The position numbers were made by a program, and so were the translations under genes. 39,576 nt of DNA, taken from Armatimonadetes bacterium 55-13 (GTDB lineage: Bacteria; Armatimonadota; Fimbriimonadia; Fimbriimonadales; Fimbriimonadaceae). The notes under the pieces are model-generated. The model was not told where the DNA came from. It saw only the letters and a program-made list of their open reading frames with translations, and made no database searches. Positions within the stretch are counted from its first letter, which is position 1, and the number at the start of each line of letters is the position of its first letter. The DNA is taken from positions 134,130 to 173,705 of the forward strand of contig MKRX01000005.1 in the NCBI GenBank assembly GCA_001898035.1. Direction: 5' to 3'. Positions 32,729 to 39,576 of this stretch are shown here, in pieces.

Positions 32729-33118
32729 TTATTTCTTGGCCGGCTTTACTTGTTCGGCCTTCGTCTGCAACTCGTTCTTATAAGTCTTGTCGCCCGACTT
32801 GGTCTCGATGAAGTACTTGCCGGTGACTTCGACAAGGTCGTCTTTCTTCGGTTCCTTTTCTAGCTTCCCTTGTCCATAGACATTTACCACCTTATTCTTG
32901 TCGACTTTGTCGATCAATTTAAACAGAAAGTAGGGATTCCCAGCCTTGCTTGTACGCTGAACGAATTTGTCCACCTTACCGACAAGGGTGAGGACTTTTC
33001 CGTCATATTTCTTGGTCGACTTTGCCAGCTCGGCAACCGATACTTTGTCGGCGGCCGAGGCGACGACAGCAAACGCAGCAATCGCAATAAGAATGAGGGG
33101 CTTTTGAGAACGGAACAT
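32729..33118 (-). CDS. Small exported OB-fold protein
   Basis: A 129-residue protein with a signal peptide (SQKPLILIAIAAFAVVASAA, cleavage after about residue 23). The mature part is basic (about a quarter Lys) and looks like a short OB-fold of the tRNA_anti-like/DUF type: VLTLVGKVDKFVQRTSKAGN, then PYFLFKLIDKVDKNKVVNVYG, then DDLVEVTGKYF. Exported OB-fold proteins of this sort bind ligands that I cannot name. It sits between apt (3-bp gap) and miaA (5-bp gap), a conserved-looking operon slot usually without such a gene. Confidence 0.75.
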   Translation of the reverse strand: MFRSQKPLILIAIAAFAVVASAADKVSVAELAKSTKKYDGKVLTLVGKVDKFVQRTSKAGNPYFLFKLIDKVDKNKVVNVYGQGKLEKEPKKDDLVEVTGKYFIETKSGDKTYKNELQTKAEQVKPAKK

Positions 33119-33121
33119 GCT

Positions 33122-33643
33122 TTAGAACTCCATGAGGGCGGTGATGGGATATTCCAACAAATTCTGTCTGCCGTTTAAGAAGGAAAGCTCGATTAAGCAA
33201 CCGAATCCGCAAACTTTTCCTTCGAGTCTTTCGACGAGTCGTGCCGCCGCTGCCGCGGTGCCTCCTGTTGCCAAAAGATCATCGACGATATAAGCCTTCT
33301 GGCCAGGCTTGATTGCGTCAACGTGCATCTCGACCACGTTGGTACCGTATTCCAAAGCGTACTCCTCTGAAATTCGGTCGTACGGCAATTTGCCAAGTTT
33401 GCGAGCCATTGCGAAGGGAAGACCCAGGTTGAGAGCAACGGGAACGCCGAAGATAAATCCACGACTCTCGATCCCAACAATGGTTTCGGCGCCCTTGGTC
33501 CGCGCGTCTTCCGTTAAGAGGTCAACCACTTCTTTGAACGCCTTTGCATCTTCCAGGACGGGCGTAATGTCCTTGAAAATAATCCCCGGCTTCGGAAAAT
33601 CAGGAACGTCTCGAATAAGCGGGGCTGCTAGTAGTTCGGGCAT
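33122..33643 (-). CDS. apt: Adenine phosphoribosyltransferase
   Basis: A 173-residue purine-salvage enzyme that joins adenine to PRPP. The N-terminus IRDVPDFPKPGIIFKDITPV (about 9-28) is the Apt signature. The PRPP-binding loop is AYIVDDLLATGGTAAAAARL (about 117-136), and EYALEYGTNVVEMH supports Apt over other phosphoribosyltransferases. It heads the minus-strand operon apt, exported OB-fold gene, miaA, hfq and dapF. The ATG is preceded by a possible TATCCT hexamer 10 nt upstream and no clear ribosome binding site. Confidence 0.97.
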   Translation of the reverse strand: MPELLAAPLIRDVPDFPKPGIIFKDITPVLEDAKAFKEVVDLLTEDARTKGAETIVGIESRGFIFGVPVALNLGLPFAMARKLGKLPYDRISEEYALEYGTNVVEMHVDAIKPGQKAYIVDDLLATGGTAAAAARLVERLEGKVCGFGCLIELSFLNGRQNLLEYPITALMEF

Positions 33644-33699
33644 AACGTAGCCAAGGATACCTATTTGGCCCCGACGAGAGGGCTCGTGACTAAAAGGGT

Positions 33700-33705
33700 T
33701 AAAAT
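33700..33705 (+). promoter_or_regulatory. Candidate -10 element of the leaderless peptidase T-like gene
   Basis: TAAAAT is followed by CGGGCG and then the GTG start at 33712. There is no ribosome binding site and no clear -35. Confidence 0.5.
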
Positions 33706-33711
33706 CGGGCG

Positions 33712-34830
33712 GTGATCAATGAAGATAGGCTCGTAAAGCTCTTCAAGGAGCTATGCCTCATCAATTCTCCAGCGCTGAATGAGGGCGATTGTGTCGCTTA
33801 TGTAAAGGAATATCTCGAAGGGCTTGGACTTGAGGTCAAGGAAGATTCGACTGGCTCAAAGATCGGTGGTAAGGCAAACAATCTGATTGCTTGGAAGCCG
33901 GGTTCCGTTTCGACGGCGCCGAGAATATTTCTGTCGGCCCATTTCGATACTGTGGAACCAACCGAGGGGTTGATCATTGGCGAGCGGGACGGTGTGTTCT
34001 TCAGTGAATCGGACACGATTTTGGGCGCTGACGACAAGGGTGGTATGGCTCCCGCAATCGAGGCCATCCATGCCCTCATTGAATCGGGAGAACCGCACGG
34101 CGACATATGTTTGTTGCTGTCGGTTGCGGAAGAGATAGGCTTGAAAGGCGCAGAAGCGCTGGACCTTGAAGAACTCAACTTGGATTTTGGTTATGTGCTT
34201 GACACCGGCCCTCCAGTGGGCTCGTTTGTCACCAAGACGGCAACCCACGACAAACTAGACATAACCATTGTGGGAAAACCTGCTCATTCCGGAAAGGATC
34301 CAGAAAAGGGAATCAATGCGATTCAAGTGGCCGCCACGGCAATCCAGGGAATGAGTCTAGGGCGTATCAGCCCAGAAACCACGGCAAATTTCGGCATCAT
34401 TCAGGGGGGGACGGCAACAAATGTGGTTTGCCCAAGTGTTTCGATCAAAGCAGAAGCGAGAAGCACCAGCCTGGCGGAATTGGACAAACAGGTCGATCAC
34501 ATGATCTCTCGGTTTGAGAATGCGGCGAGAGAATGGGGCGCGGAAGTTAGGATCGATCATCATCGTCATTACGTCGCCTATAGCATTGATGAGGCGTCTC
34601 CCGTGGTGCAGATCGCTCAGAAGGCAAGCGCTTCGTTAGGGTTAGAGCCGACTTTGCGGACGACGCTCGGGGGCAGCGACGCAAACATCTACAACGCAAA
34701 AGGAGTTCCGTGCATCGTCGTGGCGACAGGCATGGACAAGATCCACACGCACGATGAGTGCATTTCAAGGAAGGATTTGGTCGATACGGCAAGGTTGACT
34801 TATCAGATTCTTCTGGAAGCGGCAAGATAG
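33712..34830 (+). CDS. M20 family metallopeptidase, PepT-like tripeptidase
   Basis: A 372-residue zinc aminopeptidase, cytoplasmic. The metal ligands are visible in order: AHFDTVEP (His and Asp, about 76-83), ILGADDKGGMAP (bridging Asp, about 102-113), VAEEIGLKGA (catalytic and ligand Glu, about 141-150), DTGPPVGSF (Asp, about 163-171) and KIHTHDECI (His, about 343-351). The dimerisation domain between has KPAHSGKDPEKGINAI, typical of PepT-type members. It starts with GTG, supported by the TAAAAT hexamer 6 nt upstream. Confidence 0.93.
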   Translation: MINEDRLVKLFKELCLINSPALNEGDCVAYVKEYLEGLGLEVKEDSTGSKIGGKANNLIAWKPGSVSTAPRIFLSAHFDTVEPTEGLIIGERDGVFFSESDTILGADDKGGMAPAIEAIHALIESGEPHGDICLLLSVAEEIGLKGAEALDLEELNLDFGYVLDTGPPVGSFVTKTATHDKLDITIVGKPAHSGKDPEKGINAIQVAATAIQGMSLGRISPETTANFGIIQGGTATNVVCPSVSIKAEARSTSLAELDKQVDHMISRFENAAREWGAEVRIDHHRHYVAYSIDEASPVVQIAQKASASLGLEPTLRTTLGGSDANIYNAKGVPCIVVATGMDKIHTHDECISRKDLVDTARLTYQILLEAAR

Positions 34831-34915
34831 TCGGTGCTACCGGGACCCTTGGCACGTCTTTCCAAAAACAAAGCTGTAAGCTTGTCCACGATTTCGAACT
34901 ATTGAGGAGCAAAGA

Positions 34916-35437
34916 ATGAAGAAGATGATGGCAGTCGCATTTGGTGCGACCATGGTTTTGGCTGGGGCTTCCAGCGTGTTGGCTCAGGAGTCGAAGCCTC
35001 TCGGTCTTTCGATTCGCGCGGGTCTTTTCTTCCCGAGCAACGGCGACGCTCGCGACGCCGAAGGTTCTAGCTGGTTTGCTGGCGGACTGGAGTACAAGAT
35101 CAAGGACTTCACGGTCGGCGGTCTTGGTGAAGGCTATCTCGGTAGCATCAGCCTATCGCTCGACACCATTGGAAAAGGCGATGTGAAGAATGTTCCTCTT
35201 CTGCTCAACTACGTTGGCCGAAAGAACGAGTTTTTCTATAGCGCTGGCTTGGGCGCCTCGTTTTCGTCTTTTGACACCGGCAACGGCAGCGAGTCTCGAA
35301 CCCGACTTGGATATCAGTTGGGAGTTGGTTATGACTTCCAGCAAGGGCGAACTCCTTTCTTCGTGGAAGCGAAGTATTGGGGCAATAGCAAGTCCGAGTT
35401 CAACGGATTTGGCATCTACGCAGGCATCCGGCTCTAA
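34916..35437 (+). CDS. Small outer-membrane beta-barrel-like protein
   Basis: A 173-residue exported protein. The signal peptide is clear (MKKMMAVAFGATMVLAGASS, then VLAQ, cleavage near residue 24). The mature part has about eight amphipathic strands rich in Gly, Ser, Tyr and Phe (GLSIRAGLFFPS, SSWFAGGLEYKI, FFYSAGLGASFSSF, RLGYQLGVGYDF, FFVEAKYWG) and ends in GIYAGIRL with the aromatic/hydrophobic end of a barrel. This is a small OmpA/OmpW-like barrel. A GAGGAG ribosome binding site lies 6 nt before the ATG, and a strong terminator follows. It appears to be a single-gene unit. Confidence 0.82.
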   Translation: MKKMMAVAFGATMVLAGASSVLAQESKPLGLSIRAGLFFPSNGDARDAEGSSWFAGGLEYKIKDFTVGGLGEGYLGSISLSLDTIGKGDVKNVPLLLNYVGRKNEFFYSAGLGASFSSFDTGNGSESRTRLGYQLGVGYDFQQGRTPFFVEAKYWGNSKSEFNGFGIYAGIRL

Positions 35438-35450
35438 TCTCGAAATTCCG

Positions 35451-35486
35451 ACCCGATCGAAACACGGAGTTTCGATCGGGTTTTTT
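35451..35486 (+). terminator. Intrinsic terminator after the beta-barrel gene
   Basis: Twelve-base arms CCCGATCGAAAC (35452-35463) and GTTTCGATCGGG (35469-35480) pair perfectly around a 5-base loop and are followed by six T. Confidence 0.95.
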
Positions 35487-35517
35487 CATGTGTCCCGGGA
35501 CCGTGGAAACCTATACT

Positions 35518-35541
35518 GAACCAATTATTGTTTGATGCGTC
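35518..35541 (+). promoter_or_regulatory. Candidate autoregulatory ECF promoter of the second sigma operon
   Basis: GAAC (35518-35521), 16 nt, CGTC (35538-35541), then 15 nt to the ATG at 35557. It uses the same core elements as the promoter before the first ECF gene, but its spacer is 2 nt shorter when counted from GAAC. A housekeeping-like TATACT (35512-35517) lies just upstream, so dual control is possible. Confidence 0.4.
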
Positions 35542-35556
35542 ATTCCCTTCACGAAG

Positions 35557-36186
35557 ATGGAACTGTGCATCGGGGCTACAAGATTGAGTGCAGGCAAGCA
35601 GACTGATCACGCATCTGAACTTGCGATCGTCGAGCGTTGTCGAAAGCAGGACTACGAGGCGTTTGGAAAACTAGTCGATGCCTATCAGAACCGAGTGTTT
35701 GGTTTTGTAAGGCGAATGGTTTCCAATGCCGAAGAGGCAGCGGACATAACCCAAGATGTCTTTATCCGCGCATTCCAGAGCTTTGGACGATTCGACGGTC
35801 GTTGTTCCGTACGGACTTGGCTCTTCAGAATTGCGTATAACCTTTGCATTGATCGCGCACGAAAAATCGACCGCTCACCGGGAGAAGTCAGCCTCCAAGG
35901 CACCGCAGAGATCGATGAAACGTTCGATCTTCCCGATGGACGATGGCAACCTGACCAGATCGCGATTGACTCGGAACTTTGCGCTGTGATTGACGTCGCA
36001 ATAGCATCGATGAGCGAGAAACTCCGAAGCGTGCTCCTCCTTCACGATAAGGAAGATCTACCGTATGAGGAAATCGCACAAATGGTTGGGGTTCCTGTTG
36101 GCACCGTAAAAAGTCGTTTGTTTTTGGCGAGGGCTCATCTACAACAACATCTTCGGAACTACCTCAATACGGAGGTGGCCCAATAA
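35557..36186 (+). CDS. ECF-type RNA polymerase sigma factor, RpoE-like
   Basis: A 209-residue group IV sigma factor. Region 2 runs from VDAYQNRVFGFVRRMVSNAE through ADITQDVFIRAFQSFGRFDG and the WLFRIAYNLCIDRARK core. Region 4 has LPYEEIAQMVGVPVGTVKSR, the -35 reading helix-turn-helix. The layout is that of RpoE-type factors. Its stop overlaps the next ATG by one base, and that gene overlaps the RseB-like gene by 4, so the three form a coupled sigma/anti-sigma/RseB-type set. The first 20 residues are not conserved in the family and the start is not backed by a strong ribosome binding site. Confidence 0.95.
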   Translation: MELCIGATRLSAGKQTDHASELAIVERCRKQDYEAFGKLVDAYQNRVFGFVRRMVSNAEEAADITQDVFIRAFQSFGRFDGRCSVRTWLFRIAYNLCIDRARKIDRSPGEVSLQGTAEIDETFDLPDGRWQPDQIAIDSELCAVIDVAIASMSEKLRSVLLLHDKEDLPYEEIAQMVGVPVGTVKSRLFLARAHLQQHLRNYLNTEVAQ

Positions 36187-36659
36187 TGAAACGATTCGAA
36201 CAAGACAAAATCAATGGATTGGAAATGCGGCTGACGGAACAAGAACTTGATAAGAGACTGGATTCTGCTGGACAGCAACAGGTTCGAACGATGCTTCAGG
36301 CGATGCCGGAAGAGCCCTTGAGCCTGTCTTGGCGAAGCGAGCTAAATCAAGTTTTGGCGGCGAAGCGTGATTCAAAGATCCGTCGACGTCGCATCGCCTG
36401 GTTCTTAAGCCCTGCCCTCGGTTTGGGTGTGGCAGGCGCTTTGGCCGTTGTAACGATGTTCAAGACGCCTGAAGTTCGTACATCTCAAATCTCTGGAGAC
36501 ACCATTGAGGCCCAATTGGTCGCGTCTCATCGAAATAGTATTCGAATTGCGGATGTGACGGGTGTGGGTTTGAATTCCTATGAGGTCATCGAAGGGAAGA
36601 ACACTTCTACTGTGACTCCCGGCTCTGATTTAGACGGGGTGGATTTCGGTTCGTTATGA
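36186..36659 (+). CDS. Putative anti-sigma factor without zinc motif, RseA-like topology
   Basis: A 157-residue protein with the topology of a membrane anti-sigma factor: a charged cytoplasmic domain of about 68 residues, a basic stop (KIRRRR), one membrane segment (IAWFLSPALGLGVAGALAVV) and an outer domain of about 65 residues. There is no HxxxCxxC zinc motif and no sequence family that I can name, so the call rests on topology and on its place between an ECF sigma factor and an RseB-like gene, overlapping both (1 and 4 bases). It contains no Cys at all. Confidence 0.65.
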   Translation: MKRFEQDKINGLEMRLTEQELDKRLDSAGQQQVRTMLQAMPEEPLSLSWRSELNQVLAAKRDSKIRRRRIAWFLSPALGLGVAGALAVVTMFKTPEVRTSQISGDTIEAQLVASHRNSIRIADVTGVGLNSYEVIEGKNTSTVTPGSDLDGVDFGSL

Positions 36660-37624
36660 TGTCTTCGCGTTTTGTTAGTGCCGCCGTCCTGGCTGGCCTG
36701 ACGGCTTCCGTGATGGCGCAGCCTCATGGAGGTCGAGGCGGAGAGATTCCGGAGATCATCCGAAAGGTCATTAATGCCTCCCAAAAGCTGCGCTATAGCG
36801 GTAAGCGAAACGTAGAGTTTCAGAAAGGACCTGACTGGGATCGACACTTGGAGTACGTTCAAAAGGACGGCCCAAAAACGCGGATTGAATATCCCGAGAA
36901 TGGCGTCTTCCGAGGACTAGTTATTGTCGAAACTGAGCGGGAGCGTAGGCATTACTATCCCGATCTGAATCAAATTGAAGTACTTCCCCCTCGGCGAGAG
37001 GCCATGTTGTCGCGCCTTGAAAAGATGTTCAACCGGCGGCGAGGTCGGCCTATCGATATCGATGTTGCCGACGGCGGAACTGTGGCGGGAAGGGACACGA
37101 AACTCATTTCAATCCTGGGACCAGACGGAAAGCCTTTCCAGAAAATCTGGGTCGATGAATCGACCTACCTTGTGCTTAAGCGCGTTGTTTATGATCGAGG
37201 AGGCCAGGCCGTTGGGACCTCTGAGTATGTAAGTGTCGACTACCGACCGAAGTTCGGGCGCAATACTTTTAGCCTTCAAGTAACGGGCGCAAAGATCGTC
37301 ACTCCTCGAAATGAACTGGATCGACTTGTGGCGAAAATGGGTTTCCAAGGCATGACCTTGCCGCCAAAAGACCCATACAAACTGGAATCCTGCCGAATTC
37401 AGCGGATCGCTGGCCAGTCCGCACTCGTCCAAAACTACGTAAATGCGGATGGACAAATATCTCTTTACCAAGTTCGGGGAGCGCTTGATCCGAAGAAACT
37501 GCGCGAATTCAGTCGAGGAGACTTTGGGGTCTACTGCTGGCAAGAGGGCGGCGCTTCATTTGTGCTCATTGGCGATCTACCGACAGACGCGCTACGCAAA
37601 ATTGCGGACCGCGTCACTTCCTAG
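36656..37624 (+). CDS. Exported RseB/MucB-like or LolA-like protein of the second sigma operon
   Basis: A 322-residue exported protein. The signal peptide ends near VMAQ (residue 22). The N-terminal domain (about 30-215) follows the order of RseB/LolA half-barrels: IRKVINASQKLRYSGKRNVE, HLEYVQKDGPKTRIEYP, then VAGRDTKLISILGPDGKPFQ and IWVDESTYLVLKRVVYD, the last close to the RseB pattern of a covered lipid site. A C-terminal domain (about 235-320) is smaller and ends in a strand/helix pair. RseB binds the outer part of the anti-sigma RseA and shields it from proteolysis until envelope stress. Its place right after the anti-sigma gene fits that role. Confidence 0.75.
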   Translation: MMSSRFVSAAVLAGLTASVMAQPHGGRGGEIPEIIRKVINASQKLRYSGKRNVEFQKGPDWDRHLEYVQKDGPKTRIEYPENGVFRGLVIVETERERRHYYPDLNQIEVLPPRREAMLSRLEKMFNRRRGRPIDIDVADGGTVAGRDTKLISILGPDGKPFQKIWVDESTYLVLKRVVYDRGGQAVGTSEYVSVDYRPKFGRNTFSLQVTGAKIVTPRNELDRLVAKMGFQGMTLPPKDPYKLESCRIQRIAGQSALVQNYVNADGQISLYQVRGALDPKKLREFSRGDFGVYCWQEGGASFVLIGDLPTDALRKIADRVTS

Positions 37625-37644
37625 GGCCGTAGCGAGCCATACGC

Positions 37645-37650
37645 TATACT
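37645..37650 (+). promoter_or_regulatory. Candidate -10 element of the leaderless penicillin-binding protein transcript
   Basis: TATACT is followed by GTTGAAC and then the GTG start at 37658. It is a 5-of-6 match to TATAAT. No ribosome binding site is seen. A TTG two codons upstream would lie inside the spacer. Confidence 0.5.
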
Positions 37651-37657
37651 GTTGAAC

Positions 37658-39576
37658 GTGGCGGCACGCACTTTAGCCCGCCGGGCCCGCAAACAGAGTC
37701 CCGCTTGGTGGAAATGGACCAAGCGAACGATTGTCACTCTGTTCATCGTTGGGTGCGCCGGCGCACTCGTCTTTGGCTACATCTTTTATGGTGAGCTGCA
37801 GAAGGCCGAGAGCAAGATCACGAACCTTCCCAGCTTGATGGATCAGGTGGCGAAACAGCCTTCCTATATCTATAGCGCGGACAACAAGATCCTCTATCAG
37901 ATCAGCGCCGAGTTTCGTAAGCCGGTCAAGTACGACGACATACCGGTTAATGTTCGAAACGCCGTCCTTGCCGCGGAAGATAAGCGATTCTTCGATCACG
38001 GTGGGGTAGATCCCATCGCCATTGGCCGAACGCTCTTTACAACCGTAAAGTCTCGGGCGATCACGCAAGGTGGCTCAACACTCACCATGCAACTGGCCAA
38101 GTTGCTCTACACCAATAGCGAAAAGACTTTCAAACGAAAGATGGGGGACGTGGCCATGGCGGTGGCCATGGAGCGCAAGTTGACCAAAGAACAGATCCTT
38201 GAGCTTTACATGAACAAGGTCTACTTTGGCGCGGGAGCCCATGGTATTCAGGCTGCTGCCGATGTGTACTTTGGCAAAACGGTCGATAAACTGACCATTG
38301 GGGAAGCTGCGCTATTGGCAAGACTTGTTCGGCGACCCAGCGACGAAAATCCTTTCCATAACCCCGAGCGAGCCATCGAAAATCGAAACGTCGTGCTTAG
38401 GATCATGCGCGACGAGAACATGATTACTAGCGAGGAATATGATAAGGCTCTGGCCGAGAAGCCGACTTTTACTCGTCGCATTAAGGGTTCCTCTGAACGG
38501 TTCTACAGAGCCAGATACTTCGTGTGGCATGTCCTTGAAACGCTTCACAAAGATCCTCGCTTTGAAGACATTAATCTCGCTGACGGCGGATACAAGATTT
38601 ACACAACCCTCGATACACGGATGCAAAAGGTTGCGGAAGATGCCGTTCGGGAAACAGTGAGGGATCACAAACGCGACAAGGTGACGACGGCCGCGTTTGT
38701 GGCGATTAATTCTGAAGGAAAGATTTTGTGCGAAGTTGGCGGAGTCGACTTCGATAAGAATCAATATAACGTAGTGACGAGCGGCCTCCGCCAGCCGGGG
38801 TCAAGCTTCAAGCCCTTCGTTTATGCCACTGCCTTTTCCACGGGAGCGCTTGCTATCAACGGGACGGTTTCCAACGAAAGATTTACCTGGGAAATACCCG
38901 GAAGCAAAGGTTGGACTCCTCGCAACTCCAATAGCAAGAGTGGGGGAATCGTAAGCGTACAATCCGCCTTTAAGTTCTCGATGAATATCCCGGCAGCCCA
39001 TGTCATGCAAATGACGGGACCGCAGAACGTATTGTCATACGTCAAGTCGAATTTTGGATTTACATCTCCACGGCTGGTGGGTCGCCCGTCAATGTGTCTG
39101 GGTGCGGAAGAGGTCTCACCATTGGAGATGGCTCGTGCATATAGCGTGTTTATGCTCCGTGGCGACCGCGCCGAACCTTACTGTATTGATCGGATCGTGA
39201 AGCCAAATGGCGAACCCATCCTGAACCGGCCGGTCATCACGAAGGGTGTGCTGGATGCGAATGTGAGCGATCAGATCGATGCTTTGATGCGCGCGGTGGT
39301 AACAAGTGGCACCGGTACCAGAGCCTCTATCGTTCCCAACGCTCGAGGCAAAACGGGAACGACGTCGGATAACCGGGATGCCTGGTTCTGCGGATATGCG
39401 GATGGAATTGTGGGTATCGGATGGGTTGCCAACGAAGTCCGACGACCAGGGCGCCCGGCGGGCTATCTACCGATGGGTAGTAGCGTTTTTGGCGGAAAGG
39501 TCACGGTCGAGTTCTGGGCTCAAATCATGAAATATGCCCAGAAAGAGTTCGGGCATGAGACGGACCGACCTTCGCT
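37658..39576 (+). CDS. Class A penicillin-binding protein (PBP1A-like), C-terminus beyond the window
   Basis: About 640 residues are in the window with no stop. A basic cytoplasmic tail (KQSPAWWKWTKR) precedes one membrane segment (TIVTLFIVGCAGALVFGYIF). The glycosyltransferase domain (GT51) has the catalytic Glu in AAEDKRFFDHGG, then QGGSTLTMQLAKLLY and RKLTKEQILELYMNKVYFG. The transpeptidase domain has all three penicillin-binding motifs: SSFK (in RQPGSSFKPF), SMN (in FSMNIPAAH) and KTG (in GKTGTTSDN). It polymerises and crosslinks peptidoglycan outside the membrane. Only the last part of the C-terminus should be missing. The gene starts 33 bp after the RseB-like gene but appears to have its own promoter, and the start codon is GTG. 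Confidence 0.95.
   Translation, partial: MAARTLARRARKQSPAWWKWTKRTIVTLFIVGCAGALVFGYIFYGELQKAESKITNLPSLMDQVAKQPSYIYSADNKILYQISAEFRKPVKYDDIPVNVRNAVLAAEDKRFFDHGGVDPIAIGRTLFTTVKSRAITQGGSTLTMQLAKLLYTNSEKTFKRKMGDVAMAVAMERKLTKEQILELYMNKVYFGAGAHGIQAAADVYFGKTVDKLTIGEAALLARLVRRPSDENPFHNPERAIENRNVVLRIMRDENMITSEEYDKALAEKPTFTRRIKGSSERFYRARYFVWHVLETLHKDPRFEDINLADGGYKIYTTLDTRMQKVAEDAVRETVRDHKRDKVTTAAFVAINSEGKILCEVGGVDFDKNQYNVVTSGLRQPGSSFKPFVYATAFSTGALAINGTVSNERFTWEIPGSKGWTPRNSNSKSGGIVSVQSAFKFSMNIPAAHVMQMTGPQNVLSYVKSNFGFTSPRLVGRPSMCLGAEEVSPLEMARAYSVFMLRGDRAEPYCIDRIVKPNGEPILNRPVITKGVLDANVSDQIDALMRAVVTSGTGTRASIVPNARGKTGTTSDNRDAWFCGYADGIVGIGWVANEVRRPGRPAGYLPMGSSVFGGKVTVEFWAQIMKYAQKEFGHETDRPS

Noticed and set aside
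1-39576. CRISPR arrays, insertion sequences, prophage genes or integration sites
   Set aside because: No repeated spacers, transposase or integrase motifs, or terminal repeats were seen. The window reads as ordinary chromosome.

Overview
The window is bacterial chromosome: about 40 protein genes on both strands, short or overlapping junctions, and no visible tRNA, rRNA, CRISPR array or mobile element. The best lineage guess is Armatimonadota (Fimbriimonadia-like). A DUF1559-type pseudopilin with an [11 protein letters not shown]-terminus, an LptD/OstA homologue (so a diderm envelope), and many genes that begin right after a -10 hexamer without a ribosome binding site fit this. The assignment is inferred from gene style, not proven.

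Left part (1-11,000). A 5'-partial-window pgk, a pseudopilin and a small lipoprotein lie on the minus strand. A sulfur amino-acid region follows: metY (O-acetylhomoserine sulfhydrylase) with a structured leader; a membrane GGDEF/HD-GYP protein; cystathionine gamma-lyase/synthase with an MmcQ/YjbR gene; and an Lrp regulator followed by a cystathionine beta-synthase-type enzyme and a cysteine dioxygenase. Together these encode direct sulfhydrylation to homocysteine, transsulfuration to cysteine, and oxidation of surplus cysteine.

Middle part (11,000-28,600). M3 oligopeptidase and RqcH (NFACT) lead into an unusual minus-strand operon: ECF sigma, zinc anti-sigma, membrane protein, GlnD. Divergent from it are lptD and a GH133 debranching enzyme, then a TPR membrane protein and a two-lobed aspartic protease with a PDZ domain. 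Family-5 uracil-DNA glycosylase and a FmdB zinc ribbon are divergent. Alanine dehydrogenase heads an operon with an exported protein and a protein that looks like a catalytically dead ArgC relative.

Right part (28,600-39,576). A two-domain FKBP lipoprotein is divergent from smpB-pilZ. The minus-strand cluster apt / exported OB-fold protein / miaA / hfq / dapF is tightly packed. A PepT-like M20 peptidase, a small beta-barrel protein with a clear terminator, a second ECF sigma / anti-sigma / RseB-like operon, and a class A penicillin-binding protein running off the right edge complete the window.

Two regulatory patterns stand out. Ten genes have a TANNNT hexamer (mostly good -10 matches) 6-9 nt upstream of their start codon and no Shine-Dalgarno sequence, which predicts leaderless mRNAs. 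Both ECF sigma operons carry a GAAC...CGTC element at promoter position just upstream, which suggests autoregulation and perhaps related promoter specificity.
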